In this document: piece by piece, positions 1 to 12,200 of the stretch
How positions within the stretch are numbered: position 1 is the first letter of the stretch
Layout: every line of letters begins with the position of its first letter
Notes under the pieces: generated by a model
The model's input: the letters and a program-made list of their open reading frames with translations, nothing else
What the model was told of the DNA's origin: nothing
Databases searched by the model: none
Translations under genes and position numbers: made by a program
Origin: Paramormyrops kingsleyae
Taxonomy: Eukaryota > Chordata > Actinopteri > Osteoglossiformes > Mormyridae
Assembly (NCBI RefSeq): GCF_048594095.1
Contig: NC_132810.1
Coordinates: 9,557,501-9,621,500 of the forward strand
Reading direction: 5' to 3'
Length of the DNA stretch: 64,000 nucleotides

Positions 1-3000
1 GTGGGGCACTACCGTGTCCGTGTTGTGTGCTGCTCATTCGTTGTGTTTGCTTTGAGTGATGTTGCACCTGCTGGCCCAGATGCCAATAACCTTGGCGAAT
101 GTCTCAAGGTCTCCCTTTGGGGGCGCTCTGCTCCGCCAACGAGGACCGGTAACTGCGGCCTGAGCCCCCGGTCACCATGGGGCCCTGCGCTGGCCGCCCC
201 TCCCCCGTCACCCGCTTGTTTATCACCGCCGGCAACAAGACAAACAGGTGCCCCCGGCACGCTCTGCTGCAAGCGGGCTGCTCGCACCCACTGATGGGGG
301 GGGGGGGCTGGAGAAAGCCAGCCACCTTGACCTGTTCCCTCCCCCGAGCCGGCTTCCTGAACCTGGCTCCCCAACCCCCTGGCGCCCCCTGGCCCCCTGC
401 CCTCAACCCCACCCCCCCCTCGGCCTCGCCGTCCGTGCTGAGTTATTATTATAATTTCCTGGGGAGGCATCACAGGGACGGCCGTGTTTTACAGAATGTT
501 TGCTGTTTTATTGCCTTTAAGTGGGCGGCGGCCCGGTGCAGTGGGGCCTCAGTGATAGGAAAACCACTCAGGTGAAAAATGAAGGACTCGCGTCCGGGAC
601 CAACTGCGGGGAGAATGGAGCAAATAATAAAACACATGACAAATGTGGGCCCCTCCTGTATTTCATGTCTGCCCCCCCAAGCCCCACCGCCCCCCCCACG
701 GGCTCACGCACGGCCCACCAAAAAACATGCAGAAGGGAGTCGAGGGGGGAAAATGATCACTAATTCAGCCGACGTCTGAATTACAAACAGAGAACGAGCC
801 TTTTTCTGTTTTGTTTGTTCTCCAGAAAAATGCCACATTAGACGCAAACCCCCCCACCTCTTCGCACAGCCCCCCCCCCCCCTTCACCCCCCCCCCCGGC
901 TCCCCTGACAGCCTGACACCAGCGGGATGCCCAGGGGCATTTTAAGCTGCCACATTCCCAGTCATTTCATGTCCCTGCCCACCTGGGGAAGACAAAAAAA
1001 AGCGAGAGAAATTAACTAAACGGGTATAGGGGGTGGGGGGCACTTTCCCCCCACCCCGGGAAGATCTCTAACGAGGGCCACAGCGGCTGCTTCATCGCTC
1101 CTGTTTTTAAAAACCACTTTCTGTATAGATCAAAGGCCGGTATTGATCGGCACCTGAGCCCCGCCGTCCCTCCCCAGCCTTTCAGATGTGACGGACAGAA
1201 CACAAAGGTTGCCCCCCCCCCTGCCAATCGATACCTGCCTTGGTGCCCCCCCCCCCAGTTTCCCAAAGGCTGGACAACCAGATTTTAATATTCATATTAA
1301 CTGCGCATTTCGGTTTTAAAACATCTAATACAAACCCCCCCCCCCCTGCCCCCCGCTAATCGCTGGCTCTGGGTGCCAACACAGCAACCTTATGGCAACC
1401 CAGGGGCATGATCGATAAGGCTTTTTTAGTCAAAAAAGGATCTGGGGGGGAGGGGGGGGCACAGGGTGCTTTGATGACGATGTCAAACCCATGGGGGGGG
1501 CTGACCTCCTTCAAACGGCGGCTGGTCGGACCGCTTTTGTTCCCCCTGCAGTCAGACACCTCCCTCCAGATGACTTTCAGCCTACAGAGTCTCCACTCAC
1601 TCGCCAATCAGGCGTTTAAGCTTCTTTGGCCTCTTACATCCCGAGTTTGGAAGGCGGGGAGAAGCCTGCATCCCTAAAGAGTCTCGCCTCCGAGAGCCCG
1701 AGGCATCGCGGCTAACGGCTCCGCCTGCCGCTGTTAGAAATCAGTACAAAATGGAAAACCTCTGGCAAAAGCAGAAAAGAGACGTAGCAGAGGAAGATCA
1801 GAGACGTTTGGCTGCTTCCGCATCCCAAAGGATCAGCACTTATGGGAAACTCAGTCATCATCTTGTTTCGCGTCCTGCTTGCGAACAGCAGGCCAGCGTC
1901 ACCCGCCGAGAGGGTCGCCACGGCAGCTGTGCATCGGCACGGCATCGCAGGCCTCGCAACACTGCCCCGTGTGACGGCCTGTCATCAAGCGGCCCCGAAC
2001 CCATGGCCTGAACCCCCCCCGCTCCAGGACTCGTGCCCCATCCGTCGTCACCGCTCACTCACACGGTGCGACGTGCCCCGGCGTCAGCCCCGGCTATCTG
2101 CCCCGGCTATCTGCAGATACCCATCGCAGACTTTAATTAAACGTCATCATGCCGCTCCTGGGCCATATGGAACCCAGATATCAGGCCCAGAAAATACGCA
2201 GAACTTCTGTCATCACCGCGGCCTATTAGACGGGATGGGGGCACCAGCGCACTCTTTTATTTATTTATTTATTTATGTGCGGCCCAATTAGTGCCCCAGA
2301 TCAAAATGCATTAAGACAACTCCAGCAAGCACAGAGCCGCGGGGGTGGGGGGCATATTTTACGGAGGCCGTCGCATGATTTCATTAATTAAAAGAAAAAA
2401 GTATAACTTCCTGCGTTCGTTCCCCTTTACTAAACGAGAAAGTCGTTTCCATATGGAGACGCGGTGAAAACATGGATTTCCGGGCTTCCAGGATCCCAGC
2501 CTGAAGCTGCGGCTGAGTGTCACGTAACACCCCCCCCCCACACCACTCCCCCGGAACCGGAGGCCCGTTCGCTGTCCCGTGTCCCGACACGCCAAATGAC
2601 ACCCTAACATGTTCACAGGGTTCCTCTGTAGAGAAACACGCAGCAGGTACTAGGACCAGTGCACCTGGTTAAGGAAGTAGGGCAGCTCCTAGCGCACCTC
2701 AAACCGCAGGTGAGGAGGAGCCCGTCTTCTGATTGGCTGCCGCTCCAAACTCCACCCCTCCTGTACACACCCACCCAAGCACCTACCAGAGGGGAAGCTG
2801 GGGGGGGTTGGACTTTCCTCTTCTTGCTGTGCCCCATAACTATTGCATCATGGGAAACAAAGGGGCCAGCTTCACAAAGGTGTGTCTGTTCGTGAATTTC
2901 CCTGGAAGAGCGTACGTGTAGCCGGACCATTTCTGCAACTGTGGAATACCCCCATCGCGCCGGAAGGTCGTGGTGATCGAGGTCCCTATATGGGTAAGGG

Positions 3001-4590
3001 GCGGGGGTGGAATAGGGGGGCTGTGGGGGGGAGGGAGGTCATTTTGAGGAGATGGAACGGGGACCATGGCAGGCGCACGGATCTCTAATCCCTACTAAGA
3101 TGCGCCAACATCGGGCAGCGCCGCCGCCTCTGGGGGGGGCAGGGGGGAGGGAGCGGGGGGGAGGGAGCGGGGCCTGGCGCTGCCATCTCGGGAGAGACAG
3201 TTAGAGGTTGTCTCTACATGGATGGGCACTTCGCAGCTCGGCGGGGGCGGGAGGGGGGGGCACTGTGGCAGCTGCTCGAGGCATATGGGCAGAATTCATT
3301 AAGGCTTGCTAAATAAGCCAAAGGCTCGGTGGGTGTTTGTGTGCAGGGGGGGGGGGGTGGGGAGGAGGATGGGGGGGTTGTGAGGTTCTCAGCTGCTCTG
3401 GGCACAACTTCCTACTTTGAACCAGTGGGCACATGTGTCCCAGAGCGGCCTCCGAGGGGCGCCACCTCGCTTAGGAGACGTTCACGTGACGCCCCCTCAT
3501 TCCCTCATTCCACAGCCCAAGCGGATCGCCGCGTCGCTGGGCCCGCCGCAGCAGCGGGAGTCAGTCACGCCCCTGAACACTGCGGCTGAGAGCCCACGGG
3601 GCGCGGCCGCCCAACGGGAGGCTGGGGGTCTGAGCTAAAAGGTAACCAGCAGCCGCCAAGCACGGCACCGCCGTCCAGGTGAGCAAACGCAGAGTCAGGC
3701 GCCCTGTCAGCTGACGCACCGCCCACCTACGGGGGTAACTCCAAGAATCACAGCTCACGATTCATTACTGCACACACGATAAGCGCACTTATTACTATTA
3801 TACCCATGAAGTCATTACAGAGGCCTGGTTTGTAACTATATTGTCATGTAAAATATTAACAGCAAAATATTAACATAGAGCTGATCCCAGCGCACCCCCT
3901 CACCCTGGAGGAGAGTCCCACAGGTGTCTTGTGGGGGCTTAACGGGCAGTCATTTGCATGTGCATACCCCCAGGGGAGCAGAATTTTGCCTTCCTGTGCC
4001 AAAGCTAGGGGGACTTACATGCCCCATCCAGGAAATCACAGCTTACGAGCCCCCCAGCCGGGAAAGCAGCATCCATCCATCCATCCATCCATCCGTCACC
4101 TATCATTCGGGAGCCACACCCCCTAAACAATTACACAGAAGGGTCTGGAACGCAGCAAACTGATAAACTCTAAAAGGCGGGAGGCTGCAGCGGCGCCGTG
4201 GGCGGGTCAGTACAGGCGAGCAGGACCCGGCGCCTTAAGCCCAGCGGCGTCAATAGCGAATCTATCCGTGGCGTTTTGGGATCATGGCAGCAGCTCAGTG
4301 CTGTTACAGACCCAGCGGCAGGTAAAGTCAATGCCATGGTCAATAATAATAAGGTGCACTGTGATGTCTGTAGCTAATTGTACCACCGTTAACTGGATTT
4401 CGGCTGAGCCGATTATTAACCTCGAAATCCGTTCGAGGGCCTGAGACAACACTTCATTCCTCAGAAGGACCGTATCCCGCGAATTTGCCTAGTCCACTCC
4501 GAACCGAAACTTAAACTTCGACTCCCTCCCGAAATGCATCTGATGCTGATCCTGACACTGCAAAGTCAATAAGAGTCAATAACACGAAAG
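1..4590. other. Non-coding region beyond the ift43 3' end
   Basis: I recognise no coding exon here on either strand. Open frames are short, biased by poly-C and poly-G, and match no family I know. The stretch holds homopolymer runs (G at 296-307; C at 870-882, 887-897 and about 1325-1336), an ATTT run near 2258-2277 and an ATCC array at 4071-4094. A few AT-rich unique blocks, for example 1270-1325 and 2375-2420, could be regulatory, but nothing in the sequence proves it. In human the next gene on this side is GPATCH2L; no piece of it was recognised. Confidence 0.6.
4071..4094. repeat. (ATCC)n microsatellite
   Basis: Six tandem ATCC units are visible. It lies in the intergenic DNA 3' of ift43. 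Confidence 0.9.
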
Positions 4591-4605
4591 TCTTAAAAAA
4601 GCTAT

Positions 4606-4611
4606 TTTATT
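4606..4611 (-). terminator. ift43: ift43 polyadenylation signal
   Basis: The minus strand reads AATAAA here, about 180 bases downstream of the ift43 stop codon. A second AATAAA lies at 4643-4648 on the same strand, so two closely spaced 3' ends are possible. The mRNA end is expected near 4590. Confidence 0.6.
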
Positions 4612-4791
4612 TTTAAAACGTTGAATATTTACTACATACCGTTTTATTACAAATGATGTTCGGGAAAGTTGTTGCTTTGTGTACTAACGCAGAGGCAGCA
4701 GCACCCCCTAGTGGCAAACTCAGGAGGTGACATCAACCCAAAGTGTGGCGGTTCGCGGGCCGCCAGCAGCAGCCTGCATCGGGCTGGACTG

Positions 4792-4902
4792 TCAGACCCC
4801 GACCAGCGGGAGCTGATCCTCCTTCTCTCCTTGATCCCATTCCGTCAGCAGCTCTGAGGACACCTCTGTAAACAGATGATCCCAGTCCCAGCCCACATCC
4901 TC
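4792..4902 (-). CDS. ift43: ift43 exon 9 (C-terminus and stop)
   Basis: Encodes residues 171-206, starting EDVGWDWDHLF and ending PLVGV before TGA. The acceptor follows a C-rich tract. The WDWDHLF block is the best conserved C-terminal motif of IFT43. Confidence 0.93.
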   Translation of the reverse strand, partial: EDVGWDWDHLFTEVSSELLTEWDQGEKEDQLPLVGV

Positions 4903-6062
4903 CTGGGGGGGCAGGAGAAGGAGGGGTGGAGAGGTGCGTTAATCCATGCTTCATAAATCTTAATTACCGGAGGGATGCACCACCGGTCCCCCCCAGCCCT
5001 CCACCTCTTCTTACCCTGTTGCCCCTGAAACAGCTGGTTGCACCCCCTGCCCAGTACGACCACTATATTTAAACACCTTGCTTTGCGGGTGGAGGGGGGG
5101 CAAAACTCACCTCCCTGACCTCCTGCTCAGGTGCGAGAACTTTTGTGAGCAGCTTCAAGTCAATCTCACCATCCTGGGGTGGAAAAAAGCAAAATATCAT
5201 TAAAACTATTAATCACACTGTTCTACATTTAGATACAGCTCATGCAGAACAAGGCCCAGAGTCATACAGCTGTAGAGAGAGCAACAACGAATAGGTGAAC
5301 AAAGACAATCTACGTTTACAGTTAAAAACACAATAAGGGCCTGCTGTGTGAGGCATGTATAGATAGAGCCACCAAGACAGATGCTGCATGTCACACTCGT
5401 GCTGCTTATCCTTCACCATGCTGCAGTGAGGTCACATCAGAGACCATCTGAAAGCCTGGCAGACGGGCAGCCGTGCCCAGGCTGAGATCTGCCCTCTGAG
5501 TCTGGCCTGAAGATGGCAGCAGAATAAAAGGCCACCTCATCGTGTCACGTGGCAAAGGCGCCGGAAGCAGGCGGGCAGATGGGGGGGGGGGGGGGGTGCC
5601 CCAGAGACAGAGCCCATCAGACACGGCGTCCGAGGAGCCCGTCTTACCAGCGTCTGAAAGGCCGAGAACTTCATCAGCTCGTTATCCAGGTCCCTGTAGG
5701 TCATAACTCGGTTCACCTGAACACTGGGTGTGGGGAAATAGAGAGAGAGAGAGAGAGAGAAAGGCAGAGGCTGGACTCCCATGTGGGGAAAAAACAAACA
5801 TCACCCAGCGTACAGTGTGAGTGAGATGCGTTTCCCAGCCGACAGCGGGATAAGATCATCCCTCTGTGGACAAGACAGCGCCTGCGTTCCTCTGTCCGGA
5901 CAGAGAATGTCTCACTCCACGGCCGGCTGGCAGAACAGCTGGGAATACAGATCTCTAATATAAATGTCAGAAGTGCACTTCTCCAATGGCCAGAACCGAT
6001 AACAGCACCACCATGTGCAATAATGCCAACACCAGTAATAATACTAATACTAATACTACTAC

Positions 6063-6097
<35 letters not shown>

Positions 6098-6172
6098 GCA
6101 GCCCTGTGGTTATTCCCTGCCTTGCGCATGTCGCTATTGACCCTGCAAGCGGGTACAGAAAATGGATAGACA

Positions 6173-6210
<38 letters not shown>

Positions 6211-9200
6211 GCAGTAGCAGCAGTGATGAGATGGAGGGCTTTTTACATGTTGCGGTTTCCTGGGTGACAGACGACCCTTCAGGTTTGGGTCAATGAGGTT
6301 GTGCTGGGGGGGGGGGGGGCGCTGCTTTTTCCGGATCCTGAATCAGACAGTGTCCCGAGCCACCCGGCACACGCCAGCCCTACTTACCAGGCATTACACG
6401 CTACGCTGCCCACGCACTGAGCTGCACGCGGATGCCATCTTACATCGCCAGCGAGGGGTTTCGCCTAATGACCTCCGGCAGTGTCTCCAATCCGGACGCG
6501 GGGCGACATGCCTCTCGCTGGCCCGTAAATCACGGGGCCCCTGGAGCTCGGGGGATGGGGCCCAAGGCTAAATCATCCATTACTGTTATTCCTGCGCAAG
6601 GCTTTGATACAGCACCTTGGCGGAAGGCAAAGTAATGCTCAAAGTCACTGCCGGCAAGCTGACCCCCACCCAGGACGAGCTGGCCAAGATGGACCGCTGG
6701 CCTTCCGGGCCCAGCCACACGGGCAACCACCTAGGTGAGCAATACTAGTGATTATCCTTGAGTCTGGTACCGTTAACTTATACCTCATCTGCTTTCGGTC
6801 GGAATCGGATGCAGCCAATGATTCATCGGGTTAGCTGACTGATAACCCCGATTACAGTCGCGTATGCTTCACGCACGCTGACGTGAGGTGAAAGGTCACA
6901 GGACCCCAGCTGGGTGGCCAAACACCAGCCCGTAAGAGAGGTCCATAGGTATGGTGCCAAAGCAAACAGAATCAGCCACAAGCGAGGTACCTGGGTGGGG
7001 CGGCCACTTGCATGGTGAGGTCTTCTTCCTGCACCCCCTCCAGGTCCGGGATCACAGGAATGTCTGAAACCAGAGACAGACCCCTCAACATCTGGCTGTT
7101 CCCAAAAAACGTCAACACAACATCAACCTCAATGGCGTTTTACCACACGGGGTCAAGAGGACCGCAGTAACGAGTCACGGGGGTGGGAGATTATCATCTA
7201 AGCCGACTTCCTCGGAGAACTTTCTGGAAAGCGCCTGTGACGGACAGTCACGTTACAGCAGAAGTGTCCACATCTGAGAGGCGCGGGCGGGATCATATGG
7301 AGGGCGGCTTTTTGTGTACGAATTAGCATCTGATCCTCCATCTCGCCCCCCCCTCCCACGTCCTCCTTGGAGCTGCCCTGTCACACTGGCCAGGCGGCCA
7401 TGAATATTCAGAAGTCCGGGCCGGCAGCTCCTCCCGCTGCGAGCGGGGCGCGGGCCAGGGGCTCCCCGGAAAGCACCCCCCACCTCCCCAGCATTTGGGC
7501 CCTGTCAGCGGCCCGCGTCTGCCCCCCCATCCCCCCCCCCCCCCCCGTCCGTCAGTGCTCGGCGCGGCCGACCTCCGCGTCCGCTCTGCCACTGCAGCCG
7601 GGGCGGCGGGCGGGCAGGCAGGCGGGCGGGAGCGGCTCGAGTGCAGGCCCATCTGTGTGGGGTCGGAAGTCACGGCGAGGCCTGGCAGGGGCGGCGAGGC
7701 CGGGAGCAGCCAGCCCGCTGCTCGAACAGTAGGGACCCGCTTTAATTGGCAAAACGCAACAGGACAGCCGATGGCGGCGCTCCCAAGAAGGACGGGGCGA
7801 GTTCTCCCAGCAAGCGGCCCGCGGACGATCTATCCAGAGAGGGAGAAAACCGGGGAAATGGGGAGAAATACCAGCAACAGGGGAAAAGGGGAAGATCTCT
7901 AATTCATTCCCGGTGACGGCAGGCGGCTGGGCCGTGGGCTCCAGTGCCGGCGCTATTTCCGGAATCCGGCTGCGGGTTTTTTTCTGCGGCGAGACGGTAA
8001 ATAAATAAATAATGGCGGCGGAGGGGCTATGGCCGGGAGGGTGTGGGCTCACGCTCCGCATCTCGAGGGTGTGAGGCTGAAATCCCCGGTCTGGCACCGG
8101 TCCGCTTCCTGTCTAGACTCCGAAAGAAGGGGCAAGCAGCGAGCCTCCTTGTAAGCTGGCCAAATACTTGGGGGGGGGGGGGGGGGGGGGGGAACGACAC
8201 AGAGTGGCTGCCCGGAAACCGAGGCGTCCCAGCTGACCCTGCGCAATCTGCCTTTAATCTTTCCTTTGTTTTAAAATGTCTGGAGATGGAAACTCGGAGG
8301 CGTTTGAATGTTGGGGTGACTGGGGGAGGGGCTTTCATTTTATTCCAAAAAGCTTCAACATTTATTTCCTTAAAGTCCCCCAAAACCCCACTTCCACCCA
8401 AAGAGCACTTAAGAGAAGACAAAGGACCATGCGAGCCGCGAGCCGCGTGCCACTGTCATGCCACGGTCAGGCCCAGCCTGCTGAGCCCCGTCGGACCGCA
8501 CCGCCTGGCCCCGTTAGCCAGCTAGCCTAGCAGCATGGCCAGAAGCCTCTACAGACATCTTATTTTAGCACGGCGAGGCTAACGGCCTTTAAAAAAGACA
8601 ACAAAAGAGACGGAGACGGTCAAACCAGAGCCGATAATCATTATCCGTCCCAACAACTGACAAGCTTCCCCCGCGCCACCCCCCCTTGTTTTTTTAATTA
8701 AGCTAAATTTAAGACGCTAGCCTCGTTTAGCTGCTGACAAGATGCATCTGCACTTCTGATATCCAAATAAATGCGAGTGCGGTTCTTTCATATGCATGAG
8801 GCCTGGGGGACGCTCTGTCCTCTCATTTACAAAAGCACTGCTTCAGCAGAAACCGTCCCCCCAGACCCCCCATCAAATTTAATGGTCTTAGCACGGTGAC
8901 ATAAAAAAGCCCCAGCGTCAAGCGCCCCCCCACCGTCCCAAGTCTGTAGGAGCGTGACATTAATGCCTCAGGCCTGAGAACACAACCCCCCCCAGCCCCC
9001 CGGTCCAATGAGGAAGGACATGGCGGCAGGGGGGGGGGGGGGGAAGGCTGGCTACCCACAAACTTACAAGTGGACTTCGAGTGATTGATTCGGGTTGAGT
9101 GAGGGTCGGCAATACCCCAAAAAGGCCAGGACTTTCTTTGACTAGGGGCAAGTTCACCTCAAACAGCAAAGCTATAGGTTATGAGTTCACTTCAGTTCGC

Positions 9201-12200
9201 ACCGAGTAGCAAGACGAGCAAACCTGAGACCACTTACAGACCTGTGACCCCATCACAGAGTACATTTACATGTATTTATTTAGCGACATACAAGCGAGGA
9301 AAGCTTTGGGGCCAGAGAGCAGCGTCAGCGATCATCCAGCACGCAGAGTATTTGGGGTTAAGGGCCTTGCTCGAGGGCCCAAAAGAGATATGATTACTCA
9401 GCCATGGGATTGGAACCCATGACCTTCCAGTCATGGGCATAGATCCCTAACCCACCAGGCCATACACCTAAAAATGAGTTCATTTAAGAATAAAACAGTA
9501 CAGCTACACCCAGGGAGTTGATACAACAACCTTCTGATGTCAGGTCCATGTTGTGTTCTAGCGGTAGTCCCAATAGGATAGGGTGGCTCCCTAAAATCCT
9601 TATATGGCCAGAGGGACACCGTCTTATCAGCCGAAATGGAAGGGGTGGAGAAAGGGGAGAGGAGGTGACAGTTCTCCATGATGACAGGCGGCCCAAGTTT
9701 TACTGACAGGTGTAGATCTAGATGCTGTGAGTGTATATGGTACAGAAGAGCAGTAGGGACATAAATGTGGGCGCCAGACCACCCTCCCACAGGCAGAAGG
9801 AGCTTCTCCACACTGCAGTACTTACAGATGGACCCTGGGGGGGGTGCCCTGATGGCAGCCTGTCTGTGACATGCACCAGCATCCGCAAAGCAAAGCGTAG
9901 GCAGAAGCAGCTGTTTATAAAGTTTCATTCGGTTTATGAAATGTCATTCTGCCTATTTATTTGTTTTTAGTTATTCATTTATCTTGTTAACTTTCATTTA
10001 AAGCACTCCGGCTGTAACTTTTTGTCCCGCAAAGCAACCCAAGATTCCTTCAATTGCCCCTCCAGCGCCGCCCTGCTGGCTGCCAACTACACTGCCCACA
10101 TGACATTTTGACAGACCCAAGCCACCTGTCAAACACGAACTGGAGTCCTGCAGTTGTTTCCAGTTTCCCCAGTTACCTTGAATGTAGATTGAATGTGTAT
10201 TAACATGCCTGTATACTGCTTCCCTGTGTAGTGTGGGGGATGGGATTTGATAAGCCTCTACTCTAGGGGCATCCGGAAGTGAATCGGGTGGGGGGGTGTC
10301 CCTGGGGGGTGCTCTTACCTCCTTCATCGTCGGATTCCTGGGGAGTTTGCGGCCGCAGGCGTCTGCTGCAGAAACAAAGGGGACGAGACACTGAATCAGC
10401 AACGACCTTCAGGTGGGGGGGGGGGGGGGGGGGCTACTTGGGTTAGCCATCCTGGCCAGAGCAGGCCTGCAGATGGGGCTGATGGGAAGCGGGCCTGCTG
10501 TTTGGCTCCCACCATCACCACGAAAGGCCTGGCTGATGCCCCATGGCACCCCGCTGACCTCCCAGCCTCCGCCTCTCAGACCGGGACCATGGACGGGAGT
10601 CCAGCGTGCCCCTACACCGGCAGCGGCAGGCCAAGGAGCTGGACGGCAGGCTTATGGGACCACCCCACCCACTTAACAACACAGTAGTTCAGCTGAGGGC
10701 ATGAACGGTGCCCTTTTCATTTTCATTTTAACTTTAATTAAGTAAAATCAAATAGGAAACAAAATATGTAGATAAAATCTGAGGTAAACAGTCACTCACT
10801 CCTCCAGCTCGTCTGTGGCGGGTCGTCTCCCGGATCTAGAGAGAACGACAAACAGATGTTACCCTTACAGCAGCTACGGGGGTCCCGCGATCTTGACGCA
10901 TCACCGCTAATCCCCCCCCCTCCTTAGGGATACGGCCCGCAAACACCAGAGGTATCACCAGCAAGACGGGCAAACACCCCGCGGCCGATTCTCACTACCA
11001 AGAATGCAAAGATCGTACTCACGATCTCGCCACGAGCGCTCTTGCTAACCTGCCTACCGAAAACAAACTCGCAATGAATCACGTCTCGTTTGACGAGGAT
11101 GCGATGATGTATCCTTGACTTCTGGGGCGGGGCAAGAATGACATCCGGCGATTTTTACTGTGTTATTTTCTTGAGTTTTGCAAGTAGTCTTTGCCAATGG
11201 AAGATGACGTAAAACCGGTATACGAGAACAGAAGTATGGTCAAATATGCATATTCAGAAACACACCGTGTTTCAGCACAGGATCTCACTAGGGGTCACCC
11301 TCTACAACAGATACTTTTCCTCCCCTACCTGTCCCATGGAGATAAACTATTTGATGAGCTATTTGGAATAAGCTATTTGTGAACTGACAGGCCTCAATTC
11401 AGAAAAACATTCAATGCATAAACTCAATGGTAAAAACACAAACTGCTTTTGCATTATATTTTTTTGTTTGAATAACATCCACACACACATATGTCAATAT
11501 TTCACAGATTTTGCTAACAAATGCACATTATTTCAAACACAGAGAAAGATGTTGACCTCTCAGTTACCTTATTATGTTAATTCATAAAAGTCAAAGAAAG
11601 TGATTTCTGGCGGTTTGCCTAGCAGAGCCAGTTATGCTGGTTGAAGAGCACCCCCTTCTGGTCATAAAAAGAACAACATTTCTCAGTCAGGATACAGCAC
11701 GGAAAAATCCTGCTTAAAAACCGTCATACTTCATTCTGCACATATTTTGCTATATACACTCACTCTGTCATCCAGGCCAGTTTGTGAACTATTAATGTTT
11801 TAGTTTAAGTTTGCTTAGATAACTAAAATAAGAACCTAAAACAAATATTAGATTTTCTAATATTTGAAACAAAAATAACATTTTCATCTTTTTAATACTT
11901 CGTATTCTGGACAAAGCCATAGGGGCCTTTTAACAACATCCAGGGCTAAAAAAAAAATTTAAAGACTCTCCAGAAAGCCACCAATCTGTCAGACCCAGAC
12001 CTCCATGTTCCAGGTCAACCTACCCCCCCCCCCAAACCTATATGAGGACCCTGCACCTTTTAAGTCCTCCAGCCGCAGAACGTGAGGTTACCTTGATGGA
12101 GGAAGACTCCTCTCCTAATGTGAACAATGTGAGTAACACGGCTTCGCAAGTCACCAGGCGGACCAACATGGAGACTGATGTGAAGGTAAAGCTTTGTGAT

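Larger units (their letters stand above)
7064..10318 (-). other. ift43: ift43 intron 5
   Basis: This intron is GC-rich around 7330-7740 and contains C16 at 7531-7546, G23 at 8170-8192 and a minus-strand SINE near 9257-9468. I see no further exon. Long frames in the GC-rich part are low-complexity and unsupported. Confidence 0.6.

Noticed and set aside
5986..6267. Open frame rich in Asn or Ile, 93 codons
   Set aside because: It is the translation of AAT microsatellites in an ift43 intron, with no homology.
7323..8097. Long overlapping frames on both strands of a GC-rich block
   Set aside because: High GC removes stop codons; residues are Pro/Arg/Gly-rich in every frame, and ift43 splicing skips the block.
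9395..9468. Possible tRNA gene
   Set aside because: A and B boxes are present, but the arms do not form a cloverleaf and a SINE body and AT tail follow, so it is a SINE head.
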